Shown: piece by piece, positions 9,011 through 18,042 of the stretch
How the letters are laid out: each line of letters opens with the position of its first letter
How positions within the stretch are numbered: the first letter of the stretch is position 1
From: Bacteroidales bacterium UBA1035
GTDB taxonomy: Bacteria; Bacteroidota; Bacteroidia; Bacteroidales; Dysgonomonadaceae
NCBI GenBank assembly: GCA_002316835.1
Contig: DCEG01000089.1
Coordinates: 1 to 44,148 of the forward strand
Reading direction: 5' to 3'
DNA length: 44,148 nt
Notes under the pieces: generated by a model
Seen by the model: the letters and a program-made list of their open reading frames with translations, nothing else
Told to the model about the DNA's origin: nothing
Database searches by the model: none
Made by a program: the position numbers and the translations under genes

Positions 9011-9051
9011 TATCTTTGTCGTTACTCACAATGACAAAGTACAAGGAATGA
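9011..9051 (+). promoter_or_regulatory. -7 box, hairpin and six-codon leader ORF before the GH15 gene
   Basis: TATCTTTG at 9011-9018 is a full TAnnTTTG match. It overlaps an imperfect hairpin with arms at 9014-9023 and 9030-9039 (9 of 10 pairs). An ATG at 9031 opens a six-codon ORF (MTKYKE) whose TGA at 9049 overlaps the GH15 ATG at 9048 as ATGA. The 9014-9038 stretch is also the second copy of the repeat at 4169. Leader translation is possible but unproven. Confidence 0.4.
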
Positions 9052-10841
9052 AAAATTTAGATTACGGAGTTATAGGAAATTGCCGTACGGCAGCGTTAAT
9101 TTCCAAAGCAGGGAGCATTGATTGGTTGTGTCTGCCCGATTTCGATTCACCATCAGTATTCACTAAGCTTTTAGATGAAGAAAATGGTGGAAGTTTCTCT
9201 TTTCTGGTATCAGAAGAGTATACTGTTTCGCAAAAATACCTGGAAAACACCAATCTTCTCATTACAAAGTTCGAAGCACCCGATGGGGCTTTCGTGTCTA
9301 TGGATTTTATGCCTCGCTACAGAACTATTGAGCAGAAACATTACATGCCCCCGGAAGTTCACAGATACGTGCGGGTTATTCGTGGAAAGCCAAAGATGCG
9401 TGTTCTCTACGATCCTAAAATGAATTATGCCGGAGAAAAAACTATTCATGCGATTTTTCCTAATTATATAAAAACTGCATCGGCCGTTGATGTGGAGGAT
9501 AAAATTTATCTTTACTCCAACCTCGACTTTCATACTATATTAAACGGAGAAGAAATTACGTTGACAAACAATTTGTTTTTCCTCCTTTCTTATAATCAAA
9601 AACTGGTAACAGTTGATGAAAACCGGGTTTTGCTGGATTACGAGCGTACGAAAGTGTATTGGCTTAACTGGATTAACCGGTCGCGTGAATACAAGCAATA
9701 TGGAGAAATGGTTAACCGCAGTATGTTGGTTTTGAAGCTGATGTCGTACCAGAAATCGGGAGCGATGTTGGCTGCCGTCACAACAAGTCTGCCCGAGAGT
9801 ATTGGTGAAACCCGAAACTGGGATTATCGTTTTTGTTGGATTCGCGATGCCTCAATGTCTATCGACACTTTATTGCACATGAAGCACCATGGCGCTGCTG
9901 AGCGGTTTATCGGATTTATAAAGCGTATTTTGAAATCGCGCGACGATACCTTTCAGATCATGTATGGAATTCGGGGCGAAAGAGAACTGACAGAAGAAAT
10001 TCTCACACATCTTGCCGGATACGAGAATTCTTATCCTGTTCGTATCGGAAACGCTGCCTATAATCAACTTCAAAATGACTCACTAGGTTATCTGATGGAT
10101 GTGATTTACAAATACTACCTCTATTTTCCGGGAACGTTGGATGAGGTGGAAGAAATTTGGGAAGTGGTGAGAAATATGGTGCGGATGGTGCTGAAAACAT
10201 GGCGTTCTCCCGATCAAAGCATCTGGGAGTTCCGTACACGAGAGCTGAACTTCGTGTTTTCGAAAGTGATGAGCTGGGTTGCTCTCGACAGGGCATCGTT
10301 GATCGCTGAGCTGCTTCACAAAGATAATTATGCTGAGTTATGGCGCCAGGAAGCAAACAGCATAAAAGAAGAGGTGCACGAGAAGGGCTGGAATGAAGAA
10401 CTGCAGTGTTTTACGCAAGCATATGAAAATACCGATTACGACTCATCTCTTTTGTTGATGCAGTTTTACGACTTTATCAATGCCAAAGACGAGCGTTATG
10501 TGAAAACCGTAAAAGCTATAAAGGATAACCTGTTCCATAACGGATTGATGTATCGCTACAAAGCAGAAGACGATTTCGGCACACCTACGTCATCGTTTAC
10601 TATCTGCACGTTTTGGCTGATAGAAGCACTATTTGCGATTGGTGAAGTGGATGAAGCACGTGAAATTTTTGAATCGATGATCTCTTATTCCAATCACGTG
10701 GGGCTGTACAGCGAAGATCTGGATTTCGATACCAAACGCCAACTTGGAAATTTTCCACAGGCATATTCACATTTGGCGTTGATCAATACCGCTACGCTGT
10801 TATCGGAAGAGAAAGAGTTATCGAGATTTATAAGACCGTAG
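9048..10841 (+). CDS. Glycoside hydrolase family 15 protein, probable trehalase
   Basis: 597 residues. An N-terminal beta-sandwich domain (opening DYGVIGNCRTAALISKAG and WLCLPDFDSPSVF) precedes an (alpha/alpha)6 barrel with the GH15 signature RNWDYRFCWIRDASM near residues 255-270. The likely catalytic acids sit in the FRTRELNFVFSKVM and LYSEDLD stretches. GH15 covers glucoamylases, glucodextranases and trehalases. This domain form (N-domain start GNCRTAAL), the lack of a signal peptide and the convergent neighbour encoding trehalose synthesis favour a cytosolic alpha,alpha-trehalase, but substrate cannot be fixed from sequence. Its last 14 bp overlap the 3' end of the MscS gene on the other strand. 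Confidence 0.88.
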   Translation: MKNLDYGVIGNCRTAALISKAGSIDWLCLPDFDSPSVFTKLLDEENGGSFSFLVSEEYTVSQKYLENTNLLITKFEAPDGAFVSMDFMPRYRTIEQKHYMPPEVHRYVRVIRGKPKMRVLYDPKMNYAGEKTIHAIFPNYIKTASAVDVEDKIYLYSNLDFHTILNGEEITLTNNLFFLLSYNQKLVTVDENRVLLDYERTKVYWLNWINRSREYKQYGEMVNRSMLVLKLMSYQKSGAMLAAVTTSLPESIGETRNWDYRFCWIRDASMSIDTLLHMKHHGAAERFIGFIKRILKSRDDTFQIMYGIRGERELTEEILTHLAGYENSYPVRIGNAAYNQLQNDSLGYLMDVIYKYYLYFPGTLDEVEEIWEVVRNMVRMVLKTWRSPDQSIWEFRTRELNFVFSKVMSWVALDRASLIAELLHKDNYAELWRQEANSIKEEVHEKGWNEELQCFTQAYENTDYDSSLLLMQFYDFINAKDERYVKTVKAIKDNLFHNGLMYRYKAEDDFGTPTSSFTICTFWLIEALFAIGEVDEAREIFESMISYSNHVGLYSEDLDFDTKRQLGNFPQAYSHLALINTATLLSEEKELSRFIRP

Positions 10842-11913
10842 GAATTTTAGTCTTACTATCGGTAGAATGGATTTTCGCAAACGAACCCGGATAATTTTCG
10901 TTTATAAAATCGATCAGTTTCTCGCGAACAGATACCCGTAAATCCCAGTTTTTGGATGAGTTGTCGCTGCTTACGAGCACACGAACTTCTTTATACCACT
11001 GTTTGCTATCCGTAATCTGAATGTTTTGAACACGTCCGTCCCAATTTGGATCGTTTTTAACTATATCGGCAAGTTTTTTGCGAAGCGGTGCCACCGGCAA
11101 ATCATAAGAAACGTAAAGCATCACGGTTCCAAGTATATCAGAGCTTGTTCTTGTCCAGTTCTGCACGGGATTGTTCAGAAAATAATCGTTGGGTACGATA
11201 AGTCTCCTTTCGTCCCAGATTTTCACTACCGTGTATGTGATATTTATCTCTTCAATTCGTCCCCATTCGCCTTCAATCACTACCACATCATCCAATCGGA
11301 TGGGTTGAGCAAGAGCAATTTGAATACCTGATAATATTTGTCCTACGCTTCGTTGCGCTGCCAACCCGATAACAATACCCATAACTCCTGCTGATGCCAG
11401 TAAACTCATCCCCAATCCCTTTACGGCTTCGAAAGTCATTAGCGCGATAGAGATAAAAATAACAACAATGGTCACAATGAGCACCTTTTCTATCATATTC
11501 AGCTGTGTGAGACGTTTTCGGGCGATGAGGTTATCGGAGTGAGAAACATCAAATTTGTTTTGAAAATAGCGGAATAACGCCCGAATAGCTTGAATAACCA
11601 GCCATCCGATAGATAGAATCAGTAAGATCTGTCCCACTTTTTGCATTATTTCGTAAATTCGTGAATTCTCATCGAGAAACGTGCTGAAAATATTGAGCAA
11701 TATTACAAAGATGAGCCATACAGTGGGAACTTTAAAAAGACGAACAATAAAATCGTCCACAAGGCTCTTACTTTTTTTTACGCGTGCACGAAGTTTTTTG
11801 AAAAAATAGTTGGATATGGCCGTGAGAATAAAAAACAGTATTAAGAAAAGGATGATAATGAAGATGTATCGCCATTGATTCTCTTCGTTTATCATTTCGG
11901 CTATTTTGTTCAT
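10828..11913 (-). CDS. MscS-family mechanosensitive ion channel
   Basis: 361 residues. Several N-terminal membrane segments (residues ~16-37, 57-80, 92-112, 135-160) precede the glycine/alanine-rich pore helix LLASAGVMGIVIGLAAQRSV and the MscS beta-domain start QPIRLDDVVVIEGEWGRIEEI, then the mixed C-domain. Such channels open under hypo-osmotic stress and release solutes. The start lies 7 bp after the stop of the trehalose synthesis gene on the same strand, so the two are almost certainly co-transcribed. This pairs making an osmolyte with a valve that could vent it. Confidence 0.93.
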   Translation of the reverse strand: MNKIAEMINEENQWRYIFIIILFLILFFILTAISNYFFKKLRARVKKSKSLVDDFIVRLFKVPTVWLIFVILLNIFSTFLDENSRIYEIMQKVGQILLILSIGWLVIQAIRALFRYFQNKFDVSHSDNLIARKRLTQLNMIEKVLIVTIVVIFISIALMTFEAVKGLGMSLLASAGVMGIVIGLAAQRSVGQILSGIQIALAQPIRLDDVVVIEGEWGRIEEINITYTVVKIWDERRLIVPNDYFLNNPVQNWTRTSSDILGTVMLYVSYDLPVAPLRKKLADIVKNDPNWDGRVQNIQITDSKQWYKEVRVLVSSDNSSKNWDLRVSVREKLIDFINENYPGSFAKIHSTDSKTKIPTVL

Positions 11914-11920
11914 GTAGTAT

Positions 11921-14089
11921 TTATTTTGTCAGGTTTTCAAAAAAAGGAATCACCGACGATTGCAGTGGTATCCGGTATTTAGCCGCGGGTGAAAAATTGC
12001 CCACTTTTATGCTTATACCGTTTGTTGGAAGCGCGTGAAACATGTCTTCATCTGTAGTGTCATCGCCAATAGCCAGCACGAAATCGTAGTTGTCTTTTTT
12101 CAGGAGGCGGTTTACTTCGCTTCCCTTATTGAAATCCGGTAATTTTATTTCCACGATCTTATTGCCCGGCACAATTTGCAGGTTTAGACGGGAAGCAGGC
12201 ACGATGAGTGCGTTTATGAGTTGTTTCTGTCGTAGCTCGGCCAACCAGACATCCACATTTCGATAATGCCATACCAGTGAAGAATCCTTCTCTTCCATGT
12301 GCGAGCGCGGAGTTTTTTCGATGGTGTGTTCGATGATTTTCAGCAGTTCATCGTCCCATTCTATTTTTTTTCGGATATTTTTGTGCCATTCTCCATTTTC
12401 CTTGTAAAATGCACCGTGCTCGGCCGCGAAATCCAGGTCGAGGCCCTTGAACCACTTATCCAGTACCTGACGGTTTCTTCCGCTGTTAATGATCACTTTG
12501 TTTTTTTTATCGGAAGTTATTTTTCTGAGTAAATTCAATAATTCTTCCGATGGAACGGCGTCCTCCGGATTTTTCACGAAAGGCGATAATGTTCCGTCAT
12601 AATCGAGCAGTATCAACCTTTTTGAAGCCTGATCGTATTCTTTTTTTATTTGCGTAAGTTGACGCTTGCCAACTGTTTTTTGAAAGATCTCTTTATTCTG
12701 TTCACGAATGTACAAGAGTTCTTCTACAAAATCGTTTGCCCATTTTTTCACGGTTTGGGTGGATATTCGCTTCTGCATTTTATCGAGACGCGTGCGTTTT
12801 TCCTTTTCAGGCATGGTCAGCGCTTGTAGGATAGCGTTTTCGATTTCCTGCGTGTCGTTCGGATTAATGATGATGGAATCGGCTAGTTCTATTGCAGCTC
12901 CGGCCATTTCGCTGAGTATCAAGACTCCTGGCTTTTCGCGTTTGGTGGCGAGGTATTCTTTGGCCACCAAATTCATTCCGTCGCGCAACGGACTTACCAG
13001 TGCGATATCGGCAATGTCATACAATGCAATCAGTTCGTTGAACGGAAAACTTTGGTAAAAATAATAAATGGGTGTCCATCCCAACGTGGAGTACTGGCCG
13101 TTTATTTTGCCAATAGTCTGGTCAATCTGAGTTTTCAGGTCTGCGTATCTGTCCACGGCATCACGCGATGGCACAACGATCATAGCCAACGAAACTTTTT
13201 TGTGATATTCGGGATGATTTTCGAGAAAATTGGCAAAACCATTCAACCGATGAAGAATTCCTTTGCTGTAATCAAGCCGGTCGACTGACAAAATAATGGT
13301 TTGGTTGCCCAATTCTTTTATCAAACGTTCCGATATTTTTTTTACTTTCGGAAGTGCAGGCGCCTCGTGATATTGTTCGTAATTTATTCCCATAGGAAAA
13401 GCATCAACGTGTACAATACGGTCTCTCAGGCTTATTTCATCCAGATTGCAATTCAGGTCAAGAACCCGATAGATGGCACTGATGAAGTGACGCATGTAAT
13501 CATGAGTGTGAAATCCAATCAGATCGGCTCCAAGTAATCCTTCCAGCATTTCTTCTCTTTCCGGCAAAACGCGGAAAAGCTCGTAAGACGGGAAAGGGAT
13601 ATGGTGAAAATATCCGATATTTACTTTTGGCTTACTGTCGCGGATTTTCTTCGGTAACAACATTAACTGATAGTCTTGGACCCAAATTACGTCATCGTCT
13701 TCTATAAACGGCAATGCTTCTTGGCAGAACAATGAATTCACTTGTCGATAAGCTTCCCAATATTCAGTTTTGTATTGAATAAAAGAGAAAAAATAGTGGC
13801 AAAGTGGCCAAATGGTGCTGTTGCTGTAGCCTTCGTAATAGTTTTCGATTTGTTCATCCGAGAGAAAAACCGGATGGTAGTTCAATTCGTTTAGTTTTTC
13901 AGTAATTTCTTTTTTTTCATTTTCTTCATCTACGTGAATTCCCGGCCAGCCTACCCAATGCATTTCTGCATCTGTTTCCAATGAACCTAAGCCGGTTGCC
14001 AGCCCGCCTTCACTTCGTTTTACAGCAAAAGTGTCGTTTTCTCTTTCAATTTTCACAGGGAGACGGTTAGCAATAATGATAATTTTCAT
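11921..14089 (-). CDS. Bifunctional trehalose-6-phosphate synthase/phosphatase (OtsA-OtsB fusion)
   Basis: 722 residues from the ATG at 14089, giving the classic opening KIIIIANRLPV; a longer reading from 14137 adds 16 residues with no family match. Residues 1 to ~470 are a GT20 synthase (GGLATGLGSL, WVGWPG, YFHHIPFPSYELFR, SVDRLDYSKGI, SPLRDGMNLVAKEY), joining UDP-glucose and glucose-6-phosphate. Residues ~480-722 are a HAD-type phosphatase, with nucleophile motif DYDGT at 496-500 and GDDTTDEDMF near the end, releasing trehalose. Fusion of the two steps is common in Bacteroidota and eukaryotes. The MscS gene follows after 7 bp. The gene is divergent from nifJ across a 246-bp A+T-rich gap. 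Confidence 0.96.
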   Translation of the reverse strand: MKIIIIANRLPVKIERENDTFAVKRSEGGLATGLGSLETDAEMHWVGWPGIHVDEENEKKEITEKLNELNYHPVFLSDEQIENYYEGYSNSTIWPLCHYFFSFIQYKTEYWEAYRQVNSLFCQEALPFIEDDDVIWVQDYQLMLLPKKIRDSKPKVNIGYFHHIPFPSYELFRVLPEREEMLEGLLGADLIGFHTHDYMRHFISAIYRVLDLNCNLDEISLRDRIVHVDAFPMGINYEQYHEAPALPKVKKISERLIKELGNQTIILSVDRLDYSKGILHRLNGFANFLENHPEYHKKVSLAMIVVPSRDAVDRYADLKTQIDQTIGKINGQYSTLGWTPIYYFYQSFPFNELIALYDIADIALVSPLRDGMNLVAKEYLATKREKPGVLILSEMAGAAIELADSIIINPNDTQEIENAILQALTMPEKEKRTRLDKMQKRISTQTVKKWANDFVEELLYIREQNKEIFQKTVGKRQLTQIKKEYDQASKRLILLDYDGTLSPFVKNPEDAVPSEELLNLLRKITSDKKNKVIINSGRNRQVLDKWFKGLDLDFAAEHGAFYKENGEWHKNIRKKIEWDDELLKIIEHTIEKTPRSHMEEKDSSLVWHYRNVDVWLAELRQKQLINALIVPASRLNLQIVPGNKIVEIKLPDFNKGSEVNRLLKKDNYDFVLAIGDDTTDEDMFHALPTNGISIKVGNFSPAAKYRIPLQSSVIPFFENLTK

Positions 14090-14227
14090 TTGTTTATGTC
14101 TGATTTTTATTTGTTTCTGAAAATATAACGCTGCCATTCTTGAAAAGATTATTTTTTAACATATTTTTTTATTTAAAAGATTTAATTGGCTTTAAACGCG
14201 ACAAGAAGTTTAAAAACAAGACAATCT

Positions 14228-14259
14228 TTTGCCGTTTCCATATTTTTATAGTAATTTCG
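14228..14259 (+). promoter_or_regulatory. Probable promoter of nifJ
   Basis: TTTG at 14228-14231 is followed after 20 nt by TAATTTCG at 14252-14259, one base off TAnnTTTG. The spacing fits a Bacteroidota -33/-7 pair and would leave a leader of about 70 nt before the ATG at 14336. The rest of the 14090-14335 gap is A+T-rich with nothing else recognisable. Confidence 0.45.
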
Positions 14260-14335
14260 TAGTCCAAATTCACACTTATTTCTTGAATTCTTTTATTCTT
14301 TCGTAAAATCAAATCAATAAAATAATCATATTGTC

Positions 14336-17300
14336 ATGACAAAAAAGAAGAATTACTTAACCTGTGATGGGAATCAGGCTGCGGCACATATTGCCTATAT
14401 GTTTAGTGAAGTGGCTGCTATCTACCCGATTACGCCTTCCTCAACGATGGCAGAATACATCGATGAATGGGCGGCTGCAGGAAGAAAAAACATTTTTGGA
14501 CAACCTGTATTGGTTCAGGAAATGCAATCCGAAGCTGGAGCGGCAGGCGCCGTTCATGGCTCTTTGCAAGCCGGAGCATTGACATCTACATTCACCGCAT
14601 CTCAGGGTTTATTGTTGATGTTGCCCAACATGTATAAAATTGCCGGTGAGCTACTGCCCGGTGTATTTCACGTATCGGCACGTGCCATTGCCGCACAGGC
14701 TTTATCGATATTTGGTGACCATCAGGACGTGATGGCAGCACGCCCAACCGGTTTTGCATCGTTTGCGACCGGATCGGTTCAGGAGGTGATGGACTTGGCT
14801 GCTGTAGCACATTTGGCAGCCATTGAAAGCCGTATTCCGTTCCTGCACTTTTTCGACGGATTTCGTACATCACACGAAATTCAGAAAATTGAAGCACTAA
14901 GCAATGAAGATCTGGCTCCACTTATCAATCAGGAAGCATTGGCCGGTTTCAGACAAAGAGCATTAAGTCCCGATGCGCCCGTTACCAGAGGTACTGCACA
15001 AAACGACGATATCTATTTCCAATCTCGCGAAGCAGCAAACCCATTCTACAATGCTGTTCCGGACATTGTTGAAAAATATCTTACAAAATTAGCTGCCGTT
15101 ACCGGACGTAAATACGGATTGTTCGATTATTACGGCGATCCCGAAGCTGAAAGAGTAATTATCGCCATGGGCTCCGTTACGGAAACCATTCGCGAAGTGG
15201 TTGACCACAAAAACTCCAACGGCGAAAAAGTGGGTATGGTTGCTGTTCACCTGTATCGTCCGTTCAAAGCCGAAGCTTTCTTATCGGTCATTCCAAAAAC
15301 AGCTAAAAGAATTGCTGTTCTCGATAGAACCAAAGAACCCGGCGCAACCGGACAGCCGTTATATCTTGACGTGAAAGACAGTTTCTACGGAAAAGAAAAT
15401 GCTCCTGTAATCGTAGGCGGTATTTACGGTTTGTCATCAAAAGATACAACTCCCGGCCAGATCATTTCGGTTTACGACAATCTGGGTATGAAATTGCCGA
15501 AAAATGATTTCACCATTGGGATAGTCGATGATGTTACATTCAAATCGCTTCCGCAAATAGAAGAAGTTTCAATGGACGAAACTACCTATGAAGCCAAATT
15601 CTATGGCTTGGGTTCCGATGGAACGGTAGGCGCTAATAAAAACTCCATCAAAATCATCGGAGATAATACCGATAAATACGTACAGGCATATTTTGCTTAC
15701 GACTCCAAAAAATCGGGTGGATTCACATGCTCGCACTTGCGTTTTGGTAATAATCCCATCCGTTCCACTTATCTGGTAAATACACCTAACTTCGTGGCTT
15801 GCCATGTTCCTGCATACCTGCATTTGTACGACGTTACGCGCGGATTGAAGAAAGGCGGAACATTCCTGCTCAACTCATTGTGGCCAAAAGAAGAAGTAGG
15901 CGATCATTTGCCCGACCACGTGAAGAAATATTTTGCAAAGAACAACATCAAACTTTATATAATAAACGCCACCAATATTGCTGACGAAATTGGTTTGGGC
16001 AACCGAACCAATACTATTCTCCAATCGGCCTTCTTCAAAATATCGAACGTAATTCCTTATGAACTTGCGGTGGAGCAAATGAAGAAGTTCATCGTGAAAT
16101 CGTATGGCAGAAAAGGAGAGGAAATCATAAAAATGAACAATGCTGCTGTTGATCGTGGAGGTGATGTTGAAGAAGTTGAAATACTGAAAGAATGGGCTGA
16201 TTTGAAAGTGGAATCCGATGAAATAGATGACGCTCCGGAATTTGTGCAAAAAGTGGTTCGCCCTGTTAATGCACAACGCGGATACGACTTACCTGTTTCG
16301 GTTTTCGTTGGACGTGAAGACGGTACATGGGAGCACGGAACAGCCACTTACGAGAAGCGTGGTGTTGCAGTTTCGGTTCCGGCTTGGAATCCCGACAACT
16401 GCATCCAGTGTAATCAGTGTGCTTATGTTTGTCCGCACGCTACTATCCGCCCGTTCGTACTAGATGAAGAAGAACAAAAAGGTCTTGGAGAAGGTGTGGA
16501 ACTTCTGAAAACTCAGGGAAAACAATTCGATGGAACAGCCTTCCGTATTCAGGTTGACGTACTTGACTGTCTTGGCTGCGGTAACTGTGTGGACGTTTGT
16601 CCCGGCAAGAAAGGTCAAAACGCTCTCAAAATGGTACCCATTGCTACGCAATACGATAACCAGAAGAACTGGGATTATATGGTGAAAAATGTGAGTAGCA
16701 AGGCGCATTTGGTTGATACCAAATTAAATGTGAAAAACTCTCAGTTTGCTAAGCCGTTGTTTGAGTTCTCGGGCGCTTGTTCGGGTTGCGGCGAAACACC
16801 TTACATCAAACTTATCACGCAATTATACGGAGATAGAATGATGATCGCTAACGCCACCGGATGTTCATCTATTTACGGTGCTTCGGCTCCATCCACTCCA
16901 TATACCAAGAATGAAGAAGGTAAAGGCCCGTCGTGGGCAAACTCGTTGTTCGAAGACAATGCTGAGTTTGGTTTCGGTTTTGTTATTGCTCACGCAAGTA
17001 TGCGTAACCGCATAAAAGATTTGATGCAAAAAGCGCGCAAATCGGCCGATTTTTCTGATGAACAGAAAGAATTATTCGGCCAGTGGATTGAAAATAAAGA
17101 CAACGGTGAAGCTGTGAAAGAAATTTCTGCTCAAGTGTTGGAAACCCTGAAAGGTGCTGAGAACAATATTGCCAAAGAAATTCTTTCTCTCGAAAAATAC
17201 CTGACTAAAAAATCTATTTGGGTGTTTGGCGGCGACGGTTGGGCATACGATATCGGTTTCGGCGGGCTTGACCATGTATTGGCTATGGGACAAGACATTA

Positions 17301-17902
17301 ATGTTCTGGTACTTGATACTGAAGTATATTCCAATACCGGAGGACAGTCTTCGAAATCTACTCCTGTGGCTGCGGTGGCTAAATTTGCCGCTGCCGGAAA
17401 ACGCGTTCGCAAGAAAGACCTGGGTATGATTGCAACAACCTACGGTTACGTATATGTAGCTCAGGTGGCTATGGGTGCTAACCAGGCTCATTACTTGCGT
17501 GCGTTAAAAGAAGCCGAAGAATATAATGGTCCATCACTTATCATCGCTTATTCGCCTTGTATAAGCCATGGGTTGAGAAGCGGAATGGGCATGGCACAAA
17601 CCGAACAGAAAAAAGCCGTTGAATGTGGTTACTGGAGTTTGTGGCGTTATAACCCAATGCTGGAAGCTGAAGGCAAAAATCCGTTCACACTTGACAGTAA
17701 AGAACCCGATTGGAGCAAATTCAGAGACTTCCTGATGGGCGAAGTGCGTTACACGCAATTGGTGAAATCGTTCCCTCATGAAGCCGATGAACTGTTTGAA
17801 GCTGCCAAAGAAAACGCACAATGGCGTTATCGATCATACCAGCGTATGGCCGATGCCGTTTTCTCGTTGCCGCAGGTAGAAACTGTGGAAGCAGAAGGGT
17901 AA
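14336..17902 (+). CDS. nifJ: Pyruvate:ferredoxin (flavodoxin) oxidoreductase
   Basis: 1188 residues, the full single-chain homodimeric PFOR. It converts pyruvate and CoA to acetyl-CoA, CO2 and reduced ferredoxin, a central anaerobic step. Domain I opens with YITCDGN-like text (NYLTCDGNQAAAHIAYMFSE split by AYPITPSSTMAEY). The two-cluster ferredoxin domain has CIQCNQCAYVCP starting at Cys689 and CLGCGNCVDVCP starting at Cys745. The proximal cluster begins at CSGCGETP (~818), followed by TPP-binding GCSSIYGASAPSTPY and GGDGWAYDIGFGGLDHV. All expected cysteines are present. A strong terminator follows. Confidence 0.97.
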   Translation: MTKKKNYLTCDGNQAAAHIAYMFSEVAAIYPITPSSTMAEYIDEWAAAGRKNIFGQPVLVQEMQSEAGAAGAVHGSLQAGALTSTFTASQGLLLMLPNMYKIAGELLPGVFHVSARAIAAQALSIFGDHQDVMAARPTGFASFATGSVQEVMDLAAVAHLAAIESRIPFLHFFDGFRTSHEIQKIEALSNEDLAPLINQEALAGFRQRALSPDAPVTRGTAQNDDIYFQSREAANPFYNAVPDIVEKYLTKLAAVTGRKYGLFDYYGDPEAERVIIAMGSVTETIREVVDHKNSNGEKVGMVAVHLYRPFKAEAFLSVIPKTAKRIAVLDRTKEPGATGQPLYLDVKDSFYGKENAPVIVGGIYGLSSKDTTPGQIISVYDNLGMKLPKNDFTIGIVDDVTFKSLPQIEEVSMDETTYEAKFYGLGSDGTVGANKNSIKIIGDNTDKYVQAYFAYDSKKSGGFTCSHLRFGNNPIRSTYLVNTPNFVACHVPAYLHLYDVTRGLKKGGTFLLNSLWPKEEVGDHLPDHVKKYFAKNNIKLYIINATNIADEIGLGNRTNTILQSAFFKISNVIPYELAVEQMKKFIVKSYGRKGEEIIKMNNAAVDRGGDVEEVEILKEWADLKVESDEIDDAPEFVQKVVRPVNAQRGYDLPVSVFVGREDGTWEHGTATYEKRGVAVSVPAWNPDNCIQCNQCAYVCPHATIRPFVLDEEEQKGLGEGVELLKTQGKQFDGTAFRIQVDVLDCLGCGNCVDVCPGKKGQNALKMVPIATQYDNQKNWDYMVKNVSSKAHLVDTKLNVKNSQFAKPLFEFSGACSGCGETPYIKLITQLYGDRMMIANATGCSSIYGASAPSTPYTKNEEGKGPSWANSLFEDNAEFGFGFVIAHASMRNRIKDLMQKARKSADFSDEQKELFGQWIENKDNGEAVKEISAQVLETLKGAENNIAKEILSLEKYLTKKSIWVFGGDGWAYDIGFGGLDHVLAMGQDINVLVLDTEVYSNTGGQSSKSTPVAAVAKFAAAGKRVRKKDLGMIATTYGYVYVAQVAMGANQAHYLRALKEAEEYNGPSLIIAYSPCISHGLRSGMGMAQTEQKKAVECGYWSLWRYNPMLEAEGKNPFTLDSKEPDWSKFRDFLMGEVRYTQLVKSFPHEADELFEAAKENAQWRYRSYQRMADAVFSLPQVETVEAEG

Positions 17903-17923
17903 CAATTAAATAACATTGAATAT

Positions 17924-17965
17924 ATAAAGCGATACGTCGATTGGTGTATCGCTTTATTATTTTAG
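17924..17965 (+). terminator. Intrinsic terminator after nifJ
   Basis: A perfect 12-bp stem with arms ATAAAGCGATAC (17924-17935) and GTATCGCTTTAT (17946-17957) around a 10-nt loop, then a T-rich tail (TATTTTA), 22 nt past the nifJ stop. Confidence 0.8.
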
Positions 17966-17970
17966 GCTGG

Positions 17971-18004
17971 CTTTGTCAAAGTTAGGTACTTTGACAAAGT
18001 TTTT
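17971..18004 (+). terminator. Second hairpin with T tail, built from CTTTGNCAAAG units
   Basis: CTTTGTCAAAG (17971-17981) and CTTTGACAAAG (17989-17999) form a perfect 11-bp inverted repeat around TTAGGTA and are followed by five T residues. Each arm is also nearly self-complementary. It sits just after the nifJ terminator and carries the likely -33 TTTG of the next gene, so it may be both terminator and promoter part. Confidence 0.5.
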
Positions 18005-18015
18005 CCAAAATATCG

Positions 18016-18023
18016 TATCTTTG
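18016..18023 (+). promoter_or_regulatory. Bacteroidota -7 box for the orphan secreted protein
   Basis: TATCTTTG is a full TAnnTTTG match, 19 nt before the ATG at 18043. TTTG at 17990-17993, inside the preceding hairpin, lies 22 nt upstream. Confidence 0.6.
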
Positions 18024-18042
18024 GCTCAATAATTTCATCAAC

